NCBI GenBank assembly: GCA_013140985.1
Contig: JABFRU010000040.1
Location: 29,514 to 93,513, forward strand
Length of the DNA stretch: 64,000 nt
Direction of reading: 5' to 3'
DNA from: Chitinophagaceae bacterium
GTDB taxonomy: Bacteria; Bacteroidota; Bacteroidia; Chitinophagales; Chitinophagaceae
A program made the position numbers and the translations under genes. The stretch's first letter is position 1. The number at the start of each line of letters is the position of its first letter. This document shows, piece by piece, positions 54,132 to 61,521 of the stretch. The notes under the pieces are model-generated. The model was not told the DNA's origin and did no database searches. It saw only the letters and a program-made list of their open reading frames with translations.

Positions 54132-54761
54132 TTATTTTTGAATATACAGTAAGAACTTACCCTTAAAAAACTCTTCGGCGAATATATCTGCAATTTCTAT
54201 TATTCGTGGTTTGGTTCCACTTTCTTGTATTTCTACAGCCAAATCACCTCCTTTCAGACAGATCAATCCCGGAATTTGCTCACTTGAACCTTGTGTCTTG
54301 TTTCTTATCAAAGGCCTGCTCCACTTCCATAGTTCTTTTAAAGGAGCCACAGCTCTTGATACTACAAAATCGAACTTCCTGTTCTTTATTTCTTCAGCTC
54401 TTGTATGCCGGACGGTGATATTTTTCAAATTCAAACCTTCAGCAACCGCTTCAACTACTTTTAGTTTTTTAGCGATGCTGTCAACCAAATGAAACTTTAC
54501 CTGCGGAAAAAAAATGGCAAGCGGAATGCCCGGAAATCCGCCGCCGGTTCCCAGGTCCATTATTTCTGAATCATCTGCAAATTCAAAAGCAGCAGCGATG
54601 CTGAGTGAATGCAGCACATGTTTTTCATAAAGACTATCAATATCCTTCCGTGAAATGACATTGATCTTTTCGTTCCAGTCTTTATATAATCCTTCTAATA
54701 ACCTGAACTGCCCGGTTTGTTCATCAGTAAAATCTGAAAAATATTTCTGAATGATCTTCAT
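54132..54761 (-). CDS. rsmG: 16S rRNA (guanine-527-N7)-methyltransferase
   Basis: A 209-residue GidB/RsmG methyltransferase acting on the 530 loop of 16S rRNA. Motifs are NVISRKDIDSLYEKHVLHSL, the SAM-binding MDLGTGGGFPGIPLAIFFP, LVDSIAKKLKVVEAVA and the catalytic-region FVVSRAVAPLKELWKW. I place the start at MKIIQKYFSDF; the longer frame overlaps the upstream glycosyltransferase by a further 96 bp. Start and preceding stop overlap as TAATG, indicating translational coupling. Confidence 0.94.
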   Translation of the reverse strand: MKIIQKYFSDFTDEQTGQFRLLEGLYKDWNEKINVISRKDIDSLYEKHVLHSLSIAAAFEFADDSEIMDLGTGGGFPGIPLAIFFPQVKFHLVDSIAKKLKVVEAVAEGLNLKNITVRHTRAEEIKNRKFDFVVSRAVAPLKELWKWSRPLIRNKTQGSSEQIPGLICLKGGDLAVEIQESGTKPRIIEIADIFAEEFFKGKFLLYIQK

Positions 54762-55882
54762 TAATTCCAGTGTTGGCGGGGTCTTCTCCAAAGCGCCGGG
54801 GCAAAGATGATATAATAAAAGAACATCCACATATCCAAAAAGATAAACCAGGGCCAAAGATCTTTTTCCCCCATTTTTTTCATGGCTTTAAATAAAATGA
54901 ATGCCTGAAGAAGTAAGCGAAAACCAAATACAGCCAGCACATATTTCCAGTCATAAAAAATCAGTGCGGCTGCCAGCAATGGATAAAAAATAAATTGCGT
55001 GGCAAAATAAAGACCTAATAGAAATTTGTGCCTGGGTTTATAATATTTGGCTGTTGTATAATGTCTTGATTTTTGACGGAGCCAACTTCCCCAGGTGGTT
55101 TTAGGAATAGAACGGGTGATGGCATCAGGGTCAATAACAACAGCTGTATTCTTTTTTGTTGCTGTCTTGTTGATGAACAGGTCATCATCACCGCTGGGAA
55201 TATGGTTGATGGATGAAAAACCTTTATGCCGGAAGAACAAAGATTTTTTATATGATAAATTTCTTCCCACACCCATATAAGGTAGCCCGGCAAGTGCATA
55301 AGAGAGATATTGCAAAGCCGTATGAAAAGTTTCGAAGCGGATCAGTTTGTTCAGCAGGCCGGATTTTTTATGATAAGCACCGTATCCCAATACGATCTCT
55401 GTATTTTCACTATATCCATTTTGCATTTTTTCTACCCAATGTTCGCTTGAAGGAACGCAATCGGCATCAATAAGCAGCAGCACTTCATGCTTGGCTTCCC
55501 GGATGCCGATGGACAACGGATACTTTTTACCAGCGATCAATTTAGCTTCCTGTGTCAGTTCAACAACATGTAATGACTTAAATGTTTTTTTCAATTCCTG
55601 GAGAATGTACTTGGAATCATCCACTGAATTATCATTTATCACTACCACTTCATAAGTGCTCGGATAAGATTGCACCAGCACTCCCGGCAAGTTGCGGGCC
55701 AAATTCTCATCTTCATCCCGGGCACAAACAATTACTGAAACAGGATGCTGTTGTGATTGGGTTTTCTTTTTTGACCTGTAAAATGCAATGCGGCTGAAGA
55801 ACCAGCCATAATAAAAAACCTGGACAGCTGTAATGGCGGCGAAAGAATAAAAGATGATCTTTCCCCAGTTGATCGGTGGCAT
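54761..55882 (-). CDS. Membrane-associated family 2 glycosyltransferase
   Basis: A 373-residue GT2 enzyme. A membrane helix spans about 8-30, followed by a GT-A domain with VSVIVCARDEDENLARNLPG, VVINDNSVDDS and the metal-binding LLIDADCVPS (DxD), then GVGRNLSYKK and the PSGDDDLFI motif, a Q/RxxRY-like basic stretch (RQKSRHYTTAKY), and two or three C-terminal helices (about 285-365). It transfers a sugar to an unknown lipid or glycan acceptor. It overlaps rsmG by one base (TAATG), giving a two-gene operon of unrelated function. Confidence 0.9.
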   Translation of the reverse strand: MPPINWGKIIFYSFAAITAVQVFYYGWFFSRIAFYRSKKKTQSQQHPVSVIVCARDEDENLARNLPGVLVQSYPSTYEVVVINDNSVDDSKYILQELKKTFKSLHVVELTQEAKLIAGKKYPLSIGIREAKHEVLLLIDADCVPSSEHWVEKMQNGYSENTEIVLGYGAYHKKSGLLNKLIRFETFHTALQYLSYALAGLPYMGVGRNLSYKKSLFFRHKGFSSINHIPSGDDDLFINKTATKKNTAVVIDPDAITRSIPKTTWGSWLRQKSRHYTTAKYYKPRHKFLLGLYFATQFIFYPLLAAALIFYDWKYVLAVFGFRLLLQAFILFKAMKKMGEKDLWPWFIFLDMWMFFYYIIFAPALWRRPRQHWN

Positions 55883-55920
55883 AGCGGCAAAGTAAATAAG
55901 AAATAAGGAATTAAGAATTA

Positions 55921-55956
55921 GAAATTAAAAAGTGTTGATACATACTTTTTAATTTC
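55921..55956. repeat. GAAATTAAAAAGT-type hairpin between the glycosyltransferase and tgt
   Basis: GAAATTAAAAAGT (55921-55933) is the exact inverse of ACTTTTTAATTTC (55944-55956); outer words AATAAGGAAT and ATTCCTTATT extend the stem. It lies between divergent starts, so it is not a simple terminator. Confidence 0.75.
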
Positions 55957-55981
55957 TTATTCCTTATTCTATCTTGCAGCC

Positions 55982-57121
55982 ATGGCAGCATTGACATTTG
56001 AATTGCAACATACTGATAATAGTTCCAAAGCAAGGGCCGGAAGGATAACCACTGATCATGGCGAAATATTGACACCTGTTTTTATGCCTGTAGGAACAGC
56101 GGGCAGTGTAAAGGCAGTAACACAACAACAATTACTGAGCGATGTGAAAGCACAGATCATTTTGGGCAATACCTATCATTTATATTTAAGACCGGGATTA
56201 GAAGTGTTGGAAGCAGCAGGAGGGCTTCATAAACTCATGGGATGGAACAAGCCTGTTTTGACTGACAGCGGTGGTTACCAGGTATTCTCGTTAGCCGGCA
56301 CAAGAAAAATAAAAGAAGAGGGAGTAACCTTTCAATCACATATTGATGGCAGCAGTCATTTATTTACTCCCGAAAATGTGATGGACATACAGCGCATCAT
56401 TGGTGGTGATATCATTATGGCCTTTGATGAATGTCCGCCTGGTGCCAGTGAATATAATTATGCAAAGACATCCATGGAGATGACGCATCGCTGGCTTGAC
56501 AGGTGCTTTGAAAGGTTTAATTCAACTATTCCTAAGTATGGATATGTACAAAATCTTTTTCCGATTGTGCAGGGCGGTATTCATACAGATCTGAGAAAGC
56601 AATCATGTGAATACATTTCTTCCAAAGAGGCAGCGGGTAATGCTATTGGCGGACTAAGCGTAGGAGAACCGGAAGAAACAATGTATGAAATATGCGACTG
56701 GTGTTGTGATCATTTACCAGCACAAAAACCAAGATACCTGATGGGAGTGGGCACTCCCTGGAATATTTTGGAATGTATCGGTATGGGAGTGGATATGTTT
56801 GATTGTGTGATGCCAACCCGTAATGGAAGAAATGCTATGCTCTTTACTACTAAAGGTGTCATTAATATTGATAATAAGAAATGGGAAAAAGATTTTTCCC
56901 CCATCGATGATGGTTTTAATTGCGGGGTCAGCAACTATTACAGCAAAGCCTATCTCCGGCACCTGATGAAGGCAAAAGAGTTTTTAGGTTATACGATTGC
57001 CAGCATTCATAATCTTGCATTTTATTGCTGGTTGGTGGATGAGGCAAGAAAGCAAATACAGCAGAATAATTTTAGTAGTTGGAAAAATGAAATGACCCCC
57101 CGGTTTAAACAGAAACTGTAG
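55982..57121 (+). CDS. tgt: tRNA-guanine transglycosylase (queuine tRNA-ribosyltransferase)
   Basis: A 379-residue enzyme exchanging guanine-34 of GUN-anticodon tRNAs for the queuosine precursor. Motifs are PVGTAGSVKAVT, LGNTYHLYLRPG, LTDSGGYQVFSLA (catalytic Asp), QGGIHTDLRK, GNAIGGLSVGEP and FDCVMPTRNGRNAMLFT. Unusually, the zinc site normally written CxCxxC before YSRAYLHHL is not intact: the segment reads FNCGVSNYYSKAYLRHL with one Cys and the His. I recall similar loss in other Bacteroidota tgt proteins but cannot verify it here. The start is MAALTFELQHTD. It is probably monocistronic. Confidence 0.95.
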   Translation: MAALTFELQHTDNSSKARAGRITTDHGEILTPVFMPVGTAGSVKAVTQQQLLSDVKAQIILGNTYHLYLRPGLEVLEAAGGLHKLMGWNKPVLTDSGGYQVFSLAGTRKIKEEGVTFQSHIDGSSHLFTPENVMDIQRIIGGDIIMAFDECPPGASEYNYAKTSMEMTHRWLDRCFERFNSTIPKYGYVQNLFPIVQGGIHTDLRKQSCEYISSKEAAGNAIGGLSVGEPEETMYEICDWCCDHLPAQKPRYLMGVGTPWNILECIGMGVDMFDCVMPTRNGRNAMLFTTKGVINIDNKKWEKDFSPIDDGFNCGVSNYYSKAYLRHLMKAKEFLGYTIASIHNLAFYCWLVDEARKQIQQNNFSSWKNEMTPRFKQKL

Positions 57122-57219
57122 AAAGCTAGTAGGAAGTAGGGAGTAGCTAGCAGGTTGGCGTAAAAAAGGGAATTGTTTTCACTATAATGACATTCACCTC
57201 ACTTGCTATTCCCTTCTTC

Positions 57220-57567
57220 CTATTTCACATCTTCCTTGCTGAACATTTTTTTGAAATAATAGTGATAGCTATAGATAGACCCCTCCAGCACCGGAAAAGC
57301 ATTCACCAGTGTCCATCCCTGGGAGCCCATATAATTAAGGGCATCAGTAACGGTGTTGAACTTTTTTAGTTTACCCGTTTCTTCGTCCCTCACCCTGTTA
57401 TCACTAAAAAATTTTCTTTCCTGTCCGAAATCGACATCAATATTCACTTTGGCGGACAAAAGCTTATTGAAAGCAACTAAGCGGCAATACTGTTCTACTT
57501 TGGAAGTGTCCTGGGCAAAACTGTTTATTGTTGCCAACAAAAAAATAATAAGAATTATTTTTTTCAT
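57220..57567 (-). CDS. Small secreted protein of unknown function
   Basis: A 115-residue exported protein with signal peptide (about 1-18, IILIIFLLATINSFA). The mature domain has VEQYCRLVAFNKLLSAKVNI, then a beta-rich DVDFGQERKFF region and TVTDALNYMGSQGWTLVNAF ending HYYFKKM. The LNxxGxxGWxLV pattern with preceding beta strands recalls DUF4177-type small domains. Only a distant resemblance; function unknown. Convergent with tgt. Confidence 0.7.
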   Translation of the reverse strand: MKKIILIIFLLATINSFAQDTSKVEQYCRLVAFNKLLSAKVNIDVDFGQERKFFSDNRVRDEETGKLKKFNTVTDALNYMGSQGWTLVNAFPVLEGSIYSYHYYFKKMFSKEDVK

Positions 57568-57680
57568 AATAGCGATTTTTATTTTAATAAACGCAAAGGC
57601 TAAAATAAAAAAACTGTAACTGGAAAAGAACCTTTTACAGGCAATGAATTGTTAAGGTGTAACAATAGGGAAAGTGCAGA

Positions 57681-58349
57681 TCATACTTTGCATAAGCCAT
57701 GACGGATGGCAAACACCACCAGGCCCACACGGGAGACAACATTTAATTTTTTAAAAAGATCATCCCGGTAACCTTCTACAGTGCGTTGGCTCATTTTCAT
57801 TTTATCGGCAATTTCTTTGTAGGTCATTTCTGTGCAGGCCATTTCGAGGAATATTGCTTCTTTTTCTGTTAACAGGGGAATATCAGCGCTGCTATGTGGT
57901 CCATTGCCGGTTACAAAATTCAGCATTTTATTGCTAACAAGCTCATTCATATAGAATCCCTTGACCCGCACTTCTTCTAATGCTTTTCGCAGCACAGCTG
58001 GCTTGCTGTCTTTAAGCAAATATCCCCTGGCGCCTTCCCTTAGCATGCGGATAATGTCACTTTCCTGGTCGCTCATGCTCAGCACCAATATTTTGACAGA
58101 CGGAATATTTTTTTTGATCCAGGTTGCGGTTTCATATCCATCCATTTCAGGCATAGTAATATCTAATAAAACAACATGAGGCCTTGGATGGTTTTTTAGC
58201 TTCTCAATAAATTCCAGGCCGTTGTCTGCTTCAAAAAGAACGGTATAGCCATCAAAAGAGTTGATCAGCGAGGCCAGTGTGCCACGCAGCAATGAATGAT
58301 CATCAACCAATGCGATATTAGTAATTGTGTTATCCATAGACTTCATCAT
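57681..58349 (-). CDS. LuxR/NarL-family response regulator of the 7TM/kinase operon
   Basis: A 222-residue regulator. The receiver domain has an acidic pair at 16-17 (ALVDDH), phospho-Asp63 in VVLLDITMPEMDG and Lys in GYLLKDSKP near 113; the output domain is a LuxR HTH (LLTEKEAIFLEMACTEMTYK, then MSQRTVEGYRDDLF). It overlaps the kinase gene by 8 to 20 bp depending on which of three Met codons starts it (58349, 58346 or 58337), so it is translated from the same mRNA. It differs clearly from the two other regulators in this window. It is the end of a four-gene operon starting at 60070. Confidence 0.94.
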   Translation of the reverse strand: MMKSMDNTITNIALVDDHSLLRGTLASLINSFDGYTVLFEADNGLEFIEKLKNHPRPHVVLLDITMPEMDGYETATWIKKNIPSVKILVLSMSDQESDIIRMLREGARGYLLKDSKPAVLRKALEEVRVKGFYMNELVSNKMLNFVTGNGPHSSADIPLLTEKEAIFLEMACTEMTYKEIADKMKMSQRTVEGYRDDLFKKLNVVSRVGLVVFAIRHGLCKV

Positions 58350-59109
58350 GAACAGAAATGATTAGTTGGGTTCCCAGGCCGGGCTGGCTGTTGATATCAA
58401 TGGTAGCATTTATCATGGCCGACCGGGACAATAAATTATTAAGGCCCGATCCCGCTGTCATTGTGTTTTTGTCAAAGCCTTTACCGTTGTCTCTAATTTC
58501 AAGGATAATAGTAGCGTTTTTATGAGAAGCTTTAAAATTTATTTTGGTAGCGCCGGCATGTTTGATGATGTTATTAATAATCTCCTGTATCATCCTGAAA
58601 AGGATGATAGGTTTGTCTTTTCCTAATACGGGTAATTGATTGTCGGTTTCAATATGCACTTCGTATTTGCCTGATTTTTTAAGCATCTCAAGCATGGTAA
58701 GCACTTCGCCCAGCCATCCATATTTGCGGATACGGTCTGTGTCGAGTGAGTGACTAAGGTTCCTGAGATCAGCAATAGATTTTTCCATCAAATTATCTAT
58801 CAGCTCCATTTTTTCCTGTTGCCCCGGCATTTCCATTGAATTCAGATTCAGCCGTGCCATGCTTAATGTCTGCCCGATATTATCATGTATCTCCCGGCTG
58901 ATGTAGGTAAATGTTTCTTCCTGTATCTCGAGTTTGGATTGCAAGAGGGTCTGTTCAAACTGGATGCTAAGTATTTCTTTTTCCAGTAGGAGTTTATTTT
59001 TTCTTTTTACATAAATTCGGAAGAGCATAAAAATAGAAACCACCAGCAGCAATACAAATAAACTGGCAGATACGATAGAAACGATAAGGTCTATTTTTTC
59101 CTTTTGCAT
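58330..59109 (-). CDS. Histidine kinase with one membrane helix (HisKA_3 type)
   Basis: A 259-residue kinase. One membrane helix spans about 9-31, then a coiled segment and the HisKA_3 dimerisation helix with His75 in SREIHDNIGQTLSMARLNL, and a HATPase domain with FRMIQEIINNIIKHAGATK (N box), EIRDNGKGF (G1) and SGLNNLLSRSAMI (G2). There is no extracellular sensor domain: only about eight residues precede the helix. The seven-helix protein encoded just upstream, and overlapping it by 19 bp, is therefore a likely input partner. It should phosphorylate the overlapping downstream regulator. Confidence 0.93.
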   Translation of the reverse strand: MQKEKIDLIVSIVSASLFVLLLVVSIFMLFRIYVKRKNKLLLEKEILSIQFEQTLLQSKLEIQEETFTYISREIHDNIGQTLSMARLNLNSMEMPGQQEKMELIDNLMEKSIADLRNLSHSLDTDRIRKYGWLGEVLTMLEMLKKSGKYEVHIETDNQLPVLGKDKPIILFRMIQEIINNIIKHAGATKINFKASHKNATIILEIRDNGKGFDKNTMTAGSGLNNLLSRSAMINATIDINSQPGLGTQLIISVHDEVYG

Positions 59110-59747
59110 AAATAAAAAGCCCTAGCAAAACAAGAATACATGAATATACTCATTAGCTGGGGAACTAGTTTATATAACGGAATATCTGAAACGGTGGCTT
59201 TATAAGCCAGCAAATGCTTGTGAAAAGCATTGGAGATATTAATTACAGGATAAAAAACCACTACCGCCAGCGAAATCAGGAACATTGGCTTCCAATTTTG
59301 CTCTTCATTTTTATTATCGAGACCAAAATAGAAGAAGAGAAAAAAGATCCCATAAGTTGTTAATAAAAGTCCGGCCACGGTCCCTGCATAATTGCCAAAT
59401 GAGAATATAGACTGAAAAAAAGCAAAAGTTATAATGGTAAATGCCAAATAAATTAAAAGCAGTATCAGCAATATTTTTTTTAGCTGGTGTTTGAAGGGTA
59501 TCTGATAATATATATAGGAAAAAACAAACACCGTAATAGGCCGGTAAAAATTATATATTATTCCTGTTGAGGGTGAAGTTGAGTATCTCAGGTAAAAGAA
59601 AACACCCAATTCCTGGAGGAATACAAATGATAAATAGGGCAAAAGAATAAATAGGCCCCTTTTTTTAAGATTATCTCTGTAAACAAAAGCGACTATGGCA
59701 CTAAAAAAGATGCTTGCTAAATATAAAATTAAAAGATACAGGCTCAT
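59091..59747 (-). CDS. Seven-helix integral membrane protein
   Basis: A 218-residue membrane protein with seven predicted helices: about 3-23, 31-53, 69-84, 90-111, 119-142, 154-175 and 190-211. Aromatic residues are abundant (Phe, Tyr). There is no signal peptide and no recognised catalytic domain; short loops contain SPSTGIIYNFYRP and FHKHLLAYKATVSD. It overlaps the upstream 107-residue gene by one base (TAATG) and the downstream kinase gene by 19 bp. The arrangement suggests a sensor or receptor feeding the kinase, by analogy with 7TM receptors fused to kinases in other bacteria; this is inference. Confidence 0.8.
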   Translation of the reverse strand: MSLYLLILYLASIFFSAIVAFVYRDNLKKRGLFILLPYLSFVFLQELGVFFYLRYSTSPSTGIIYNFYRPITVFVFSYIYYQIPFKHQLKKILLILLLIYLAFTIITFAFFQSIFSFGNYAGTVAGLLLTTYGIFFLFFYFGLDNKNEEQNWKPMFLISLAVVVFYPVINISNAFHKHLLAYKATVSDIPLYKLVPQLMSIFMYSCFARAFYLCKRKK

Positions 59748-60070
59748 TATGGATGCCCTTGCCCCTCATTAAAAGGCTCTATCTCTGTACCACGGCCGGC
59801 AGTATCTGTAGCAGGCTGCCCGTTTTTATACGGCCATATTGCTACTGTAATTCTTCCTGCATTGGCATCAGCAGGCGGGTAAACTCCCAGGCATAGCCTG
59901 AATTCATCAGTGAAAGGCATTACACCGTCAATCCATTGCCGCAGGTCATCAGCGTTAAAAGAAATTGTTTGAGTTTGTTGGTTCATGTTTACACCCAGCC
60001 CTGTCATGTAAGAAACGTAGTCTTGCATCATAAGGGTGGCTTTGTTTACTGGAATTGGTTGATTTGCCAT
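59747..60070 (-). CDS. Conserved-looking hypothetical protein, first gene of the sensor operon
   Basis: A 107-residue soluble protein (MANQPIPVNKATLMMQDYVS at the start). The middle carries QTQTISFNADDLRQWIDGV and EFRLCLGVYPPAD, then AGRITVAIWPYKNGQPA, and the C-terminus EPFNEGQGHP. No signal peptide or membrane segment. From memory, Bacteroidota have a family of such small proteins with EFRxCxGxY, AGRxT and a terminal NEGxxHP, often beside kinase genes; I cannot confirm this. It is translated immediately before the seven-helix protein (TAATG overlap). Confidence 0.7.
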   Translation of the reverse strand: MANQPIPVNKATLMMQDYVSYMTGLGVNMNQQTQTISFNADDLRQWIDGVMPFTDEFRLCLGVYPPADANAGRITVAIWPYKNGQPATDTAGRGTEIEPFNEGQGHP

Positions 60071-60131
60071 AGTATTTGTTTTTAGGTGATTTGTATGCTA
60101 CAATATAAGGCAGTAAAACACTCGTTGCAAC

Positions 60132-60197
60132 AACGGTATTTAAAAAAGCTGAAAAACGGTTATGTGTACCGTTTAAAAACGGTAGCAAATTACCGTT
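60132..60197. promoter_or_regulatory. Cluster of five ACCGTT/AACGGT words with a perfect palindrome
   Basis: AACGGT or its inverse occurs at 60132, 60155, 60168, 60178 and 60192. The central pair forms TACCGTTT-AA-AAACGGTA (60167-60184), perfect 8-bp arms. The cluster is 62-127 bp upstream of the operon's first start codon (60070). Likely an operator array for a DNA-binding regulator; the LuxR-type regulator of the same operon is the first candidate. Confidence 0.6.
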
Positions 60198-60269
60198 AAA
60201 ATCACCTTGTCTCGTATTATCTAATTAAGTCAACTTTATAATCGGGGGCTGGTCATAAACCATAAACCA

Positions 60270-60395
60270 TTAAACCGCAGATTTCAGGCCTTTCTGTATC
60301 TCACCTGTCGCCAACAAGTTCTTTGCTGGCGGCAGGTTTTCAAGATCAGTTTTATCCTCCCTGTTTAAATCTTCCAGGGTCACAACGCTTTTCAT
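60270..60395 (-). CDS. Possible 41-residue peptide (uncertain)
   Basis: The frame reads MKSVVTLEDLNREDKTDLEN followed by LPPAKNLLATGEIQKGLKSAV and a stop. It is acidic then neutral, with no membrane segment. It lies between the sensor operon and the divergent C1 peptidase. Half of it is encoded by the hairpin at 60303-60340, which may be a dispersed repeat, so the frame could be accidental. No Shine-Dalgarno sequence is seen, as is usual here. Confidence 0.3.
   Translation of the reverse strand: MKSVVTLEDLNREDKTDLENLPPAKNLLATGEIQKGLKSAV
60303..60340 (+). repeat. Strong hairpin in the sensor-operon/peptidase intergenic region
   Basis: ACCTGTCGCCAACA and TGCTGGCGGCAGGT pair over 14 positions (two G-U in RNA) with a 7-nt loop, then TTTT. 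On the plus strand it looks like a terminator although no plus-strand gene precedes it. It may end a small RNA from the divergent region or be a dispersed repeat. Confidence 0.6.
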
Positions 60396-60410
60396 AGAAA
60401 TTTTAGTAGC

Positions 60411-60462
60411 AAAACCCGGAGTTGCCGAAAACGGGATCAAGAGTAGGCGAATAAAATTTTAT
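60411..60462 (+). promoter_or_regulatory. Upstream element copy A (before the C1 peptidase)
   Basis: An element of about 50 bp starting AAAACCCGGAGTTGCCGAAA and ending in AGTAGGCGAATAAAATTTTAT. It is repeated, with a few substitutions and indels, directly before the next gene (61473-61521). The end of AGTAGGCGA is 15 bp from the ATG. Shared promoter or translational control is likely. Confidence 0.6.
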
Positions 60463-60465
60463 ACA

Positions 60466-61407
60466 ATGGGCTTCGCAAAGATCAAAGGAACCGGATGGAT
60501 GAAAGACTATCCTGATTTCAGGGATAATACACCTGCTACAAAAACAATTTCTGCAAAACAGGAGTCAAGAGGTGTAAAGGAACCGGTTGGTGATATATTA
60601 AGCAGGGTCAATACTCCTGTGAGATCAGCTGCCGCCAAAACTGCGGCAAAAAAAGCTTCCGTATCCACAAAAATTGACCTGAGCCAGTGGTGCTCGCCTA
60701 TCGAGGACCAGGGTGAAATAGGTTCCTGTACTGCACATGCAGGTGTAGGCCTGTATGAGTATTATGAAAGAAAAGCTTTTGGAAAGCATATTGATGCATC
60801 CCGTTTATTTCTGTACAAGGTTACCCGTAATCTTTTAAAATGGAAAGGAGATGACGGGGCTTACCTGCGCACAACGATGGCAGCCATGGCTTTGTTTGGG
60901 GTACCACCTGAAAAATATTGGGCTTACGATGAAGACACATTCAATGAAGAGCCTTCCGCTTTTATGTATTCATATGCCAAAAATTTTAAAGCATTACTGT
61001 ATTACCGGCTCGATGGAAATGGTATAAAAGGGCAGAAACTGCTGGATGTGATCAAAGATAATTTACGCAAAGCCCTCCCGATGATATTTGGGTTCACCTG
61101 TTTTACATCACTCGACCAGGCCGATGATGGTAAAATACCATTTCCTGATAAAAATGAGGAAGTAGATGGAGGTCATGCCGTGATGGCCGTAGGTTTTGAT
61201 GATTCGATGAAGATCACCAATCCTAATAATAATAAAACAACGACCGGCGCTATCAAAATAAGGAATTCATGGGGCGTTGGATGGGGTGATAAAGGGTATG
61301 GTTGGTTGCCGTATGAATATGTGTTGCAGGGTGTAGCGGATGACTGGTGGAGCATGACCAAAGCCGACTGGATAGATACGCACCAGTTTGGTTTAGGAAA
61401 GGGGTGA
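60466..61407 (+). CDS. C1 (papain-like) cysteine peptidase
   Basis: A 313-residue peptidase. The catalytic residues are clear: the oxyanion Gln82 and nucleophile Cys88 in EDQGEIGSCTAHAG, His237 in VDGGHAVMAVGF and Asn267 in KIRNSWGVGWGDKGYGWLPY. The N-terminal GTGWMKDYPDFRD is usual in bacterial C1 members; residues about 22-65 are a low-complexity Ala/Lys-rich linker that may act as a propeptide. No signal peptide is visible, so it would be cytosolic or exported by another route. It heads a plus-strand group with a 662-residue secreted protein and an EEP-family protein, and is divergent from the sensor operon. Confidence 0.92.
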   Translation: MGFAKIKGTGWMKDYPDFRDNTPATKTISAKQESRGVKEPVGDILSRVNTPVRSAAAKTAAKKASVSTKIDLSQWCSPIEDQGEIGSCTAHAGVGLYEYYERKAFGKHIDASRLFLYKVTRNLLKWKGDDGAYLRTTMAAMALFGVPPEKYWAYDEDTFNEEPSAFMYSYAKNFKALLYYRLDGNGIKGQKLLDVIKDNLRKALPMIFGFTCFTSLDQADDGKIPFPDKNEEVDGGHAVMAVGFDDSMKITNPNNNKTTTGAIKIRNSWGVGWGDKGYGWLPYEYVLQGVADDWWSMTKADWIDTHQFGLGKG

Positions 61408-61472
61408 AAGAACGGTTGAAAGGATAATTTCTATTCTTCATTTTTGAGAACTGGTTCGATCATTATTGATAA

Positions 61473-61521
61473 AAAACCCCGGAAGCCGAAAAGGGATTTA
61501 AAGTAGGCGAAAAAATGTTTT
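61473..61521 (+). promoter_or_regulatory. Upstream element copy B (before the 662-residue protein)
   Basis: AAAACCCCGGAAGCCGAAAA followed by GGGATTTAAAGTAGGCGAAA and AAATGTTTT. Aligns with copy A across nearly its full length with three small indels; AGTAGGCGA ends 11 bp before the ATG. Confidence 0.6.

Noticed and set aside
61411..61416. Further AACGGT word after the C1 peptidase
   Set aside because: A single 6-mer is expected by chance every couple of kilobases, so it was not added to the operator cluster.
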